Position numbers and translations under genes: made by a program. Of a DNA stretch of 25,848 nucleotides, positions 7,805 through 19,200 are shown piece after piece; the stretch's first letter is position 1, and the number at the start of each line of letters is the position of its first letter. The DNA lies in assembly GCA_020536535.1 (NCBI GenBank), contig JAHLWZ010001043.1, positions 1-25,848 of the forward strand, written 5' to 3'. The DNA is from Pelomyxa schiedti (Eukaryota; Evosea; Pelobiontida; Pelomyxidae). Under the pieces are notes generated by a model. It was not told the DNA's origin, made no database searches, and worked only from the letters and a program-made list of their open reading frames with translations.

Positions 7805-10800
7805 ATGAGCAACAGCGACGCCACGAGCAACGAGGTAGGCGAGGGTGCGCTGGTTGCACAACAGCCAGGGGACGGTGCTGAGGCAGAGGGAAAAAACGAG
7901 GCGGAGCCCGTCGGCGAGGGGGGAGAGAACTCGGAGGATACCAGCAGCGAGGACGAGGATGAAGATGAGGACGAGGACGAGGACGAGGGGCCAGCGAGTC
8001 GCGAGGGAGCCGCTGCGGCCACCGTGCCACAAGAACGAGGAGGAGCCGTGGCAGCAGAGGAACCAGGCGGAAGGAGCGGGGACAGTAGCGCCAGCACCAG
8101 CGTTAACACCACAACAACAACAAACAGCAGCAGCAGTCCTACGACGACGCAAGGGGAAGCAGGGAGTGTTAATAAGGGGGAAGAGAAGGACGACGAGAAG
8201 ACGGAAGAGAGGGAGGAGGGGGGGCCGCAGGGGAGGAAGGAAGCTGGTGTGGGGGCGTCTGCTGGTGGCGAGGTTGCTGCAGTAGTATCCCACGTCAGGA
8301 GCATACCGCCGCAAAGGCCTCCGCCACCTCCCCCGCCTGCGAAATTGAAGTCCAGTATGAATGTTTGGGTTTTGGTCTTTCCATTTTTCTTGTTTCCTGT
8401 TTTTTTTTTTTTTTTTTTCTCACTCATTGATGCATTGCGGGGATACAGGTGCTTCTGACTCGTGCCTGCTCCCTCGTGAGTCGAAGCTTCCCTCTGTACA
8501 CTCACCCTTAATTACCCCTGCTTCTGTTCCCTCATCAAGTATTACTACGACACCTACAACCGTTGGAGAGGAGTCTGAACCCTCTGCTGTGCCACCACCT
8601 GCCCCTCCACCTCCGCCTCAGAGAGTCAACAGATCAAGCTCTCTTTCAGTTCTCAAGACTAACCCAAATTTTGATGATTCAGACCAAACTGAACAGGGTG
8701 GTGACCACTTCGTACTTCAGGCTCTTTCAAGGCAACCTTCATACATGATGCAATCTCAGATGGGAGTAATTATACCTGGAAACGATGGCAGACGGCAGCG
8801 TGTTGTGAAAGAACTGTACCTCACAGAAAAGACATATCTGGAGGGTGTAGAAGTTATCATCTCGGTACAACCCCATTGCAGTGATTTGCATAATAAGCTG
8901 CTAGGAATTTTTAGTTCCAATCACGGAATCTGAAGATGAAATTATGAAACCTGCCACAAGGGATATTGTTTTCCAGAATATTCTGGAAATAAAAACTCTT
9001 GCAGTGAGGCTTGTTGCTGCACTAGGTGAATTCGATCAATCCTGGACTCCTGACTCTCTCTTATCAGAGGTTCTCACTCCCTTTGTATGACTGTCTCCAT
9101 TAATTGTGGCAAACCACTTAACTTTTTCGAGGTTGCTCCATTATCACAAGTTTATTCACCATACATTCAAAATTATGACAAAGCGGTTAGAACTGTTTAT
9201 TCACTCCTGGAGAAATCTAAGTTCGCGGCATTTATTGAGGTTAGGTATCTTCCCCTGGTGATCTATTTTTACACTCTTCAGAGTGCTCGGCAGAGTCCGG
9301 CATGTGAGTCTAAAGATTTATGTAGCTTCTTGATAACCCCTATTCAGGTCTTTCCTTATTCCAATTCTCCAATTACCAAATGCCCACCAACCTAACTAGA
9401 GAATTCCTCGATACACCCTTCTCTTGAAGGTAACAAACACACTTCTGATCTCGAGTGTCACCTTAGAGCCTTAGGAATACATAAAATTCTCCAGTTTTAC
9501 TCATCCAGACTATGAGCCAATACAAAAAGTGTGTGAAGATATTGAGAAGCTCACACAAGTAAATACCAGGCTTCGACTGTTTTTTTTGTAAAGGTAAATG
9601 AAGGCTGTGAATAAAAGCATGAAGCAAGAGCAGAATAGACTGAAACTCACAGAAATTGAAAAGTCTTTTGTGAAACTACCTGCAGAAGTAAAGGCTGCTT
9701 TATTGGGTGAACACATGTTCATCCGAGAAGGATATTTATTCAAAGAATGCAGAAAATCAGATAAAAAAAGGTTTTGATGTAAAAAATACATTTCATGAAA
9801 AAGCTCAGATTGAAGACAGATATTTCTGGCTATTCTCTGACTGTATTATGTATGGCACCCCTGTAGCTGAGACCACAGGATATCAGATGTTCCTGTACCA
9901 TAGAACTATCCCCGTTGTTTCTAGGGATAAAGAAAAAATACGGATAGCAGGAGGAGCAGACACCCGTAAGTTTTTTCTTTCCTCTGAGTGGTCTGGTAAC
10001 GGACTGGAAATTCTTTCAGCTCATAGGTGTCCGTTTTCTATTATAACAAAAGACAAGTCCTTTACTGTTTTTACTGAAGAACCAATGGACAAAGAAGGTC
10101 TCCAAGTTACAGTATTCCATTTCACACTCAAGCAAATTAGGATGGCTAATGGACCTAAACGAAGTAATTTCGGGAACAAGAGATTTCAGTAATTGTCCTT
10201 TATCTATATTTGCTGCTGATGCTTAGCAAGCTGCTCCAAGGCCAACATTTTCTCATACTGGAGTAAAAGCAAATGAAGCCCCTGTATGGCTACAAGATAA
10301 GAAGTCACTTATTTGCATGATTTGTGCCCAGCGCTTCACTGTCATAAAACGTCGCGTATTTCCATCTCAATATATCCAAATACCAATAACAGTACACGGT
10401 GACAGCACCATTGCAGAAATTGTGGGAAAATCATGTGTGGGAAGTGCTGCCACTTAAAGCGGGTTCTTCCTTTCCAGGGGGACAAGCCTGTGCGAGTTTG
10501 CACTTTCTGTGATGGATTACTTAAACTGCGAGTAAGACTTACTGGTTTCCATGTGTATTTCTGATGTTTTATTCTGATTTAGGAAGAGCAGAGCATTAAA
10601 AACAGAAATAGCAGGCGACTTACTCAACAATGTAAAGTTGGCACGGACAATAATGACCAAAACGTTTCACCACAAGCAGTTGTAGCTGCGCCATCTACAC
10701 CTCCTCCTACTACACCCAATAGCTCTACTCAAGAACAGAGTTCTTCTCCTCAAACAACTAGTGCAACCAAACCGCCGAAGCCACCTCTACCACCACCCCG

Positions 10801-12007
10801 GCAATCCAGACCAAACACCAATTCCACTCCGACTCACAGTGTAGAGCCAAAGTACCTTGTTCTCTCTTCTGCAGGTACTGCAATGCTTGTTATTTTCTGT
10901 CACGACATCAACTTGGAGTCCGTCAAACTCTCTCCTTGTGTGTGCGTGGGCGGGAGCAGTGGTATTGCAGTAGAAGGCACAACCATGCCTCTGGATTACG
11001 CTGCACTCAGCAGCCCCTCCTCCACTGGCATTTCTAACATTAACCTCACTGTTTTTGCTGGCAATGCACCCCATCAGTCAGTTTCATTTAAAATCATAGC
11101 CCCTCTCCCGTTCAATTGTGATTTCCTTAAAGCTCAGATTGTATTACACAATGGCCGATTAGTAGTGGAAGTTCCCCGACTGCAGAAATTGTCCATGAAG
11201 CTGCAATCAGAAACACTGGAAGAACTGCACAAACAAATAGCTGATGCATCTAGCCCCTCGACGCCACCCTCCACACCCCCAACTACCTCTCTTCCATCAC
11301 CGCAGGTCGCACCCTTGCACTCCCCCTCTCTTCGGCCTGCCCGCACTCCTCCTCTTGGCGAGCTCTCCCCCCAAAGCACACAGACATGCTCAAGTAGCCC
11401 TGAGACGGCTCCTTCAACTTCCCCCCAAGTCTCCACCCCACCGCTTCAAGCGCTCTCGCCTCCACCACCTTCCACTCTCCTTCTCCAGCAACAACAACCC
11501 TTGCTGCATTCCCAGTGGACCTCTTCCATAATCCACCGGATTCTTCCCGGAAGTTCCGGGAGTTCCACCCAACCACACGGGATCCCAAAACAACTCAACA
11601 CCTCCTCCTCCACCCAATCATCCTCATCACAATCACCAGCACCCCCTACAACAGCCACACAGCAACCATCATCATCATCCAGTGCGTCATCACTAACATC
11701 ATCATCCAGCAAGACTGACAACAAAGTACCACCCCAGCAGGGTGGTGGGGTGCTTAGCACCAGCAGCAGCTTCCAGAAAGTAGTCAGACTACTCCCTCAC
11801 AGAAACAATTCAACATCACCACAAATTTCCTCAGCAGCAGGTTTGGTTTATTCATTTCTCCTCTCTCCCTCTTTTCTTGTCTATCTCTTCATCTGTTTCT
11901 ATCTAAAGTCAAACCCATAATTTACACAACACGCAGGACCACATAAAGGGACCAGTACCAGCACCACCACAACAGCAAAGACACCACCCACGGCAAAAAG
12001 AGACTGA
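7805..12007 (+). CDS. FGD-like Rho guanine-nucleotide exchange factor (DH-PH-FYVE)
   Basis: Activates Rho-family GTPases and is placed on phosphoinositide-containing membranes; in FGD proteins this links actin to endosomes. Sixteen exons close in phase: 7805-8354, 8449-8880, 8915-9069, 9132-9239, 9282-9347, 9400-9429, 9475-9558, 9604-9770, 9820-9965, 10020-10097, 10141-10188, 10231-10355, 10406-10531, 10583-10874, 10971-11840, 11937-12007; 1115 aa. Domains: acidic and Pro-rich N-terminus; DH about 296-490 (RVVKELYLTEKTYLEG, then LITPIQ joined to RIPRYTLLLK); PH about 512-621 (REGYLF, RYFWLFSDCIMY, WLMDLNEVI); FYVE about 636-705 (VWLQDK, CMIC, KRRHHCRNCG, CGKC, CTFC), which binds PI3P; then a proline motif (KPPKPPLPPPR) and a long Ser/Thr/Pro-rich tail. 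A stretch after FYVE may be a degenerate second PH. The intron at 10875-10970 keeps the frame, so its removal is uncertain. The start was chosen for its context (gcagccATG). Confidence 0.9.
7949..7989 (+). repeat. Acidic codon repeat (Asp/Glu run) in the RhoGEF N-terminus
   Basis: A near-perfect purine-rich run of GAG, GAC, GAT and GAA codons encodes 14 consecutive acidic residues. The mixed codons suggest it is kept as protein sequence and is not a young DNA repeat. Confidence 0.8.
8401..8418 (+). repeat. Eighteen-T tract in the first RhoGEF intron
   Basis: An uninterrupted T run lies inside the intron at 8355-8448, about 30 nt before its AG at 8447-8448. It probably serves as part of the pyrimidine tract. 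Such runs often vary in length, and sequencing may miscount it. Confidence 0.7.
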
Positions 12008-12137
12008 TCAGATTTTACGTTTTTTAAAAATGTCGACAATTACTTATTTGTAAGGTTACAGCCGTTCAAATTCATTTTTTTCCGATTCGAACAGTGACAT
12101 TTTTGTTTGTTTGGGGTTACAACTGATACTTATCACA

Positions 12138-13080
12138 ATGATGGGGTTGGTTTGGTTGTTGTTGGGCGTTGTGTACATCGTGGCTGCTGCCCGACGGCTA
12201 CGACGGAAGTCTTTTGGGTTGTTTGTTGCTTCCGTTATCATTTTTACTTGGAATTCTACTCCCCAAGACCAGAACTTATTGAATGTTTCACCTATAGACT
12301 GGGGGCGCACCTCTTTGCACTGATTGTGCTGATCTGGAGAAGACATCCTCCTTTGCCTGCAATTACAACAACAGGTTCCACCAATTTCCATTCTTCTTTT
12401 TCTGATCATGTTATATGTGCACCAATAAGGGGGGAATGGGATGACGGCAGAAAGTATTTCATGGATCCGACACCAGTTGGATCAACAGTCACAGGGATAT
12501 CAGTGTCTTTGTCTGGAGTATACAATTGCGATGTGTACGGTGACCAACTGATAGTTGAATGACACTGCCTCTACTTTTTTACCACTTAGTGTTATTCACA
12601 GTTGTATGTTGAAGTTCAAGGCGGTTCATTGGGACAGGTGGGCGTTGGTTATCAAACCTCTTGTCTATGTGGGAACTGCGTTTCTGAGGTCCCTTGTCCT
12701 TCCTAAAATAAATATAACTGTTAATCAGGTTACTGTGTCGAAAACATGGATTGATTGGCCAAGTTACAATTACTCTGGTCTAAACCAGTTGGAAGTATTT
12801 TCCTTTTCCTTCCTCCGAACTAGTATTCAGAAAAGAACAGGTTATCCCAGTGTCGAATACACTGTGCCTATCATCTGCCAGCATTACAGTGTACTACACC
12901 ACAACAGATACTAGTTGTACCGGTTCTTACTCCTGTGGATCCTCGCTGCAATCTTGTCTACAGACTACTGACCAATGCGACTGCTATGCCAAATACGGCT
13001 CTTGTCTCTCGGAATATTCCGACTGTGCTCCATGCAGCAACATTTTCACAACTGTAATCCCAACCAACTTCTTCCCATAA
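12138..13080 (+). CDS. Predicted secreted or surface cysteine-rich protein
   Basis: Six exons close in phase: 12138-12233, 12298-12374, 12430-12553, 12602-12688, 12729-12794, 12841-13080; 229 aa. The N-terminus starts with a hydrophobic run (GLVWLLLGVVYIVAAA) that can act as a signal peptide or anchor; this first exon is the least certain. The rest looks extracellular: paired cysteines, one N-glycosylation sequon (NYS in YNYSG) and a beta-rich core (DPTPVGSTVTGISVSLSGV, then YNCD, SCLCGNC, WPSYNYSGLNQLEV). From memory, similar cores occur in predicted secreted proteins of amoebae and some other protists; I cannot name the domain. The C-terminal 60 residues carry 11 cysteines in short Cys-Tyr-Ser-rich units. 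It follows the RhoGEF on the same strand at 130 bp. Role unknown; surface adhesion or matrix is a guess. Confidence 0.7.
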
Positions 13081-13275
13081 TGATTTACCGCCACTAACTT
13101 CTCTCCCCACACAAAAACACAGATGTGCTCTGTGTCGTGCCCGTCTGAGTACTGCGTCTTCTGAGCCTCCATTCGCCGTTAAAAATAGAACTCAAAAAAA
13201 TAATTTCCCTGCAGTGTCTGTCGTACCGGTTTCTTCTTGATCCTTTTTTGTTATTTAAAAAAAAAAAAAGGAAAA
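13081..13275 (+). promoter_or_regulatory. Intergenic region upstream of the ubiquitin protease
   Basis: These 195 bp hold no gene that I can support. A run of 12 A at about 13258-13269 sits just before the ATG of the ubiquitin protease, after a T-rich stretch. It most likely contains the promoter and 5' leader. Confidence 0.4.
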
Positions 13276-16200
13276 ATGGGTACGAGAACCACACCAATCA
13301 GTGGAAACATAACGACGACGGAGCAACAAAGAGCAGAAAACCAGCACCAACATGCACGACATGATGAGCCAAGGGGCGGCGCCAACGACGAGATCCAGCA
13401 ACGGCAACACCAAGCGCCCCCCGCGCCGAATGCACCGTCGTCGGTTGTGGCACCATCACCGCCGTCGTCGTCGGCGGTGGCGACGCCGACTACGGGCGCC
13501 GCGTCTACGGTTGTTGTGGCTGAGGAGAGCGTGGCGCAGCAACAACAAGCACCACCTGAGCAAGTGCAGCAACCGCAGCAGCAGCAGCCGCAGGCTGCGG
13601 GAGCAGCGACACAAGTGGCAAATTCGAAGGAGGAGAGGGAGAAATTTGCCGCTTTGTTTAAAACATATGAAGTCATTGTCGAAAATGGTTTCTTGTGGTT
13701 TCTTTGTGGGGCATTGGGGTGTTTTTTTTTCCTTTTTTCCCCACAAATGAAACCTACACATCTTAGATCCTGTGCAATGTGTCGAGCACATGGCAGAATA
13801 TCTCACCAAATATGCCAACTCACAGTTGCCCCCAGAACAGCAAACGTATTTTGCTACTGTTGCGTTACCTTCCTTCATGAAGAAAGCACTTGGTATACAG
13901 AGGTTTTTGTTTGTTTTCAGAAAGCTTTCTCACTCAAATTTATGTGAATATAGGTTATCTGAGGAGGGAGCTTATGCTAAGATAATGACTTTTTCCAAGC
14001 AAATCATCGATGTTTGGCTTTCTAGCATGCAAATAGGAGCAACGTCCCCTGAACTAACAGACGTTTTGCCAATTATTTTCAATGTGGAACTTCCATACTA
14101 CTCACAGAGACCAATTGGACTAGAGTTGCCCAACCTGAACGGACCTTTTGCCCACTTACAGGTGAATTTGAAATTCGAGCAACTGTGTTTTCACAGATAA
14201 CTCCAGACCCCTCCTGTCTGGTTTTCCTCCGTTGTGGTTGAGCTTGTGAATTACTTTGGCAACAAGAATGGGTTTTCCATCTTCATTGAGAATATTGGCA
14301 AAGGGCATCCCAAATGTCCCGTCTCTGATATCCGTGCCTTTGTGGAGATTGTTTATTTGGTTGTCTCATCATATTGCCAAACACTCCTGCTCATTTTACC
14401 TTAATCAGATTCACGGCAATCAGTATTTCATCACGAACGCTTTCAACACTTTGATGGGCCAACTTCGTGAGCCAGTGGTGTCTCGTTTGCACAACTTGTC
14501 CGCAGAAGAAGTCAAACTTATGAAAAACAAGGATATTGAGCTCCTCAACAATTACTTGACTCCCCTCCTGGAGAAAGTATACCATAAGAACACACTTATT
14601 TTTTTTCTTATTTATTCAGGTCATGTCAGAAAAAGCTGCGGGTGAGATTGTTGAGAATTTATTCTTGAGTGTGGCTTTGAAGTGTTTCCAAAGTTCGAAT
14701 TTGGAAAAGAGAATCTTTGGCTTGAGTTTAATACTCACAATGCTAACACTTATACAGAACGCAGAGCAGGTACTAGCTTTTCTTTCTTTTTTTTTCTTTT
14801 TTTGCTCTTTCAAATACTGCAGCACAAAGTAACCCAAACCACAGCGGCATGTTGTAATGGCAGCAGGAGTCACATACCTTCCAAAGGCATCGAAATGGAT
14901 GACAACCCCCCGAATGACGCAATGGATAGAAACAAACAATATAATGGATCTACTATTTGGCCCAAGTGCCCACCAGCAGCTAATAAGCAGAGGCTCTGAG
15001 ATTATCCGTTTTATGGCTAAGGCGCACTGCCTTACTGTGGAGCATCTAAAAACAATGTGGAGCAAAATTATGGTGCGAAATTGAACACCATTTGGGTTAT
15101 TTAGTTATTTGCTCTCCAGGATGCCCATGAAGTTGTGAGTAGTGCTATGACAAAAGCCCTCAGCACAGAGGCACGGTACTTCTTACCTGACCAAGTAGAG
15201 ATTGTCCTGGGTATGATCAAGGTTTTTTCTTCTTCCTAAATGCAAAACAATTTTCTTCTTGTGGTTAAACTTTAATTACTGCATCAAAGGCTCTACCATT
15301 TTCTTCTTTAAACATGAATGTTCTTGCTTTAATTTATGGCTTCAGCAACTCCTTTTCAACTCTGGAACATAAGGTGTCTTTTTTCATTCATGCAAGAGAA
15401 ACACAATTTCAACAATGAATATCAGACTTCAATGATGCAGCTAATGTGGGAAATTCTGAGTTACCCACCACTATCACCAAATGCACCAACCTTTGAAATT
15501 CGTGCACAGGCATTGGCCCACTTACAGGAATGTGTGAAGCTTTTTACATTCCGAATGGTAAGGTAGTACAGAGAGTATCTAGACATAATCGGGTTATTAA
15601 AACTTCATGGTAGAACGGACTGGATAACGAAACTCATTGATAGTATGAAGAAAAGTCAGTCTAACTGTTATACCTATGAGCTCTTCAAATCAGTACTTGG
15701 TACTATTCTACCACTTTTCGTGACCCTTAAATTTCAATGTATTCAGCTTCCTTTACATTCCGAACCGACATGGAAACAAAAGAAACTCTTTGGGGCTTTC
15801 TGCTTGACCTTGATAAAGAACAGCAACTTCTTGATACATTTTTTGGTGAGATTTCGGCGTACTGTTCTCGGGCAACGTTTCCACGTGATACAGTAAATAA
15901 CCCCCTATCATGTCTGTGTTTTCTATATTAAAATTGTTCCCCAGAATGGCTATGACACTCTCAAGGAGTTCCGTGCCAGATTGGATTGGCTAAATTTTGT
16001 TGTGTCTTCTGCACTCAGTAATTTTCTTTGTGGCAAGATTCCCCATTCCAACGTAATTACTTTTAGTGTTGAAGTCACCTCATATGCAACTCCTTTGGGA
16101 TCTTATGGTTACTCACGCTGTATGCCAAGAAGTGTCTGATGAGTTCTTCTCATGGTTGATGGCTTCAAGGGTCCCCAAGGACACAGCTACAACTGCTCTG

Positions 16201-19200
16201 ACCGCTTATTGTCTATTGAATTTGTTTCAACATAAAATATTCAACAACGTCGAGTATGCAGCTAATGTGAAGACTGCCACTGCATTTAGGTGTTTCAAGC
16301 AATGTTTTTGCGATGTTAACGCCAACACCGCAAAAGACCAGATTACCTGGACCATTGATAAAGTGTGTAGCCAACAAGCAAACACTTGTTCAAAAAAAAA
16401 AAAAAAACAAGAACCTGACCAAAAATTGCCAGCCAGATACCTTCGAAGTCCTCGTTTCTCCAAAACACTTGACTGGGTACAGCACTTTATGGAATATTGC
16501 CTTCCTCGCACCCAGTGTCATTGCAGATCAAAGTGTGGCATTAATTTACCAGCTTTACATGCAATGTAGTCCTGCACTCCGAGAAGCGGTTTCCAATATT
16601 GGCCTTCATGAGGAATTTTTGGACACTTGTTTGGTATCTCTCACCTGTAAGACAAACTTGCACCCTAACCCAATGCAGAATTATCTCAGTTCATTTACAG
16701 AGGTTCCCTCTGTTGAGTCACAAGTCCGTTGCTTGACTATACTGAAGCAATATCTTGCTTACTTCGATACACCTTTAAGTACAGCCAAATCACATGGGCT
16801 CATTACTCGCGGGAAGCCTCTTACAGTTCGCGTGACAGCTTCTGGTGACACGCCGATTAACTTCTCCCTTGATTTGCACTCCAATGTCACTGTTGGGGAT
16901 TTACGGGCACATATCAAGCAAAAAGCCGGCAACCTGCTTCAGCAAAATGACATAACTCTGCAGTCAAATCGCGAACTTCTCCAAGATGACTCACAAACTC
17001 TGCAACAGCTGCAATTTGTGGATAAGCAGATCGTAATAGTGTCACTAACAGAAAAGCTCACAACCGATCAGCAAACTGTAAATAGGGTTCGTGGTGCGGT
17101 CTCGGGAAATGCCGTTGCCGCAACTAAACCCGCTGCACCTTCTGGTGGCATGAAAAGTTTACTTCAAAACGCCCCCAGCGATATAGAAGAAAGAATTTCC
17201 CAACTTCTCGAAGTCTGCCCAGTATCCCGCTATGTTGCAACTGTGGCATTAAGCCAAGCCAAGTGGGAAGTCAATGCTGCCACTTTTAGCTTGTATGAAG
17301 AGGCAAACAAACAAGAGATACAAGCCGAGGCTGATAAGCTTGAAGCAATGGACAACGCCAACCAGAGTGCTATGGCTGTTGGATTTGGAAAAGTGATGAC
17401 AATGCAACAGCAGCAGCAGGCTTATGGGGAACATCCTGGTTGTCTAATTGCTGCAAACCACGTTTTATTCGGGCAGCTTTTTCAAATCTTAGCAGCAAAT
17501 GAGCCTTCCGTCTGCTCTTTAGTGTGGGAGATTTTGATGTCTATACCAACTTCTAAGAAAATGCAAGAAGCCGTGCATACACTCCAATTTCATGGCACCT
17601 CGGCCGTTACAACTGCAGCAACAATGGATATTTCTACAACACCTACTCAACTCCTCTCCCCCTCTTCCACTGTTCCAGATTGGTCAGAACTGTTTGATTC
17701 GAAGTCGAATTTCAAAATGTTGTATTCTCTACAGATTGTTGACTCCATACTATTTCCACTTGATGAAAAGTCTATTGATGAACTATCACGTGTGCGTTGG
17801 TGTGTTCATTTCCTAACACATGGTGGCTTGGAGTACATATACAACGTCTTGTGCTCAAGCATATCGGAAACGTTACACAAGGCCCCAGTTCAATCTTCAA
17901 CTTCCTCTATTCACAAAGGTTGTCTGGCATTCATGCTTAAGATTGTCGAGTTCTTTTTGCATGTACTACACTTGTCAACAAACGAAAGCGGTGGCAATCT
18001 GCAGACAAAAGTTGCAAGTTTCATTCCTCAGCACATTTCCACTCTTCTGAAAGCAATCAACTTCAAGCAACTTCAGGATTTGTTGTTGCAGATGACGTGG
18101 CACACATCGAGACAGCCAGCTCCCGACAGGTCGGATGGTGAAATGGTTATGTATGCAATGTCCTTGATAGCCTTTTGCATTTCCAGCAACCCTGCAGAGT
18201 TGTTTCAGCATTTTGCCACCAGTGAAAACCTTCTCCAAAGTATGCAAGTTGCACTACTGCAATGCCCGGAACCAAGTATAAGGCAGGCATGCAGTGATGG
18301 GTTATTCACACTGGTTGCGCATGTGAACTCGAACAGTGCGTTACTGTTCCTTATTACACAGCTGTTGCGACTGCTTCCACTTCCAGACCAATGTGATAAA
18401 ACTCTCACCAAATATTGCCGACAATATTTCCGCCTTCTGTGCAGAGTTTTCGACCTCGCTTTTTCTTCAACGGAGATTGTAAATAACTCGGAACTTCATC
18501 TCCATAGCATTGCAAAGAATTGTACCAAGTATCTGTTGGATAGACCCATTCTCGAAATCAAACTCAATGATGTTGACGACTATCTTGTGGGCTTGTTATG
18601 CCTGCTGCATACCCTGGTGTCTCATAGTGATACCATCAAGCAGACTCTCATTGATGAATTCTCGAACTCATGTAAAAGCAGTTTTGTACACATGCTCTAC
18701 AATGATCTCTTTGCATTGAAGACAGCGGAGTCGGCACCGCATTTACCGAAGTGTAAGTCGATAGCCTCCAGAAGTGCAGCCTCACAGCTTCTTATCGAGC
18801 TATGCAAAAATCATGAACAAAACTTTTCTGAACTCGTGGAACTACTTGCTCCTCACCACCCCGAGGGTGTAAAGTAAGAAGGCCACCTCCCCTTTTTTGT
18901 TGAATGTAATGAATATATCCCTAGGATCCCCCGCTGGGATTACCACCCGGGAGCACAAGATAAATCTTCCAGTGGCTTTGTTGGTCTCAGCAACCAAGGA
19001 AACACTTGCTACATGAACTCTCTCCTTCAGCAGCTGTTTATGATAAAGGGGCTCGTTAGAACAATCCTCTCAGTCAATGCTAATGAATTGAAAGAAACGG
19101 CTTCCGAACAACCTTCATCCAATCAACAAGCTACCAAAGACCCTACAGCAAACAACCTTCTCGTTCAGATGCAAGCGATGTTCACTTATCTGCAAGAGAG

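Noticed and set aside
7705-8505. Minus-strand frame of 266 codons opposite the RhoGEF first exon
   Set aside because: Its Ser/Leu/Val homopolymers are the complement of the acidic and Ser/Thr-rich codon runs on the plus strand, and there is no domain.
12056-12409. Minus-strand frame of 117 codons
   Set aside because: It is antisense to the first exons of the secreted-protein gene, shows no domain, and conflicts with a plus-strand chain whose phases all close.
13258-13269. Poly-A runs as traces of retroposed copies
   Set aside because: A and T tracts occur throughout, mostly inside introns or next to starts. There are no target-site duplications, and the neighbouring genes have introns.
16030-16066. 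Alternative 22-nt intron (from about 16052) giving HSN joined to SPHM
   Set aside because: A 37-nt intron at 16030-16066 also keeps phase and lies in the size range of the other introns, so it is more likely.
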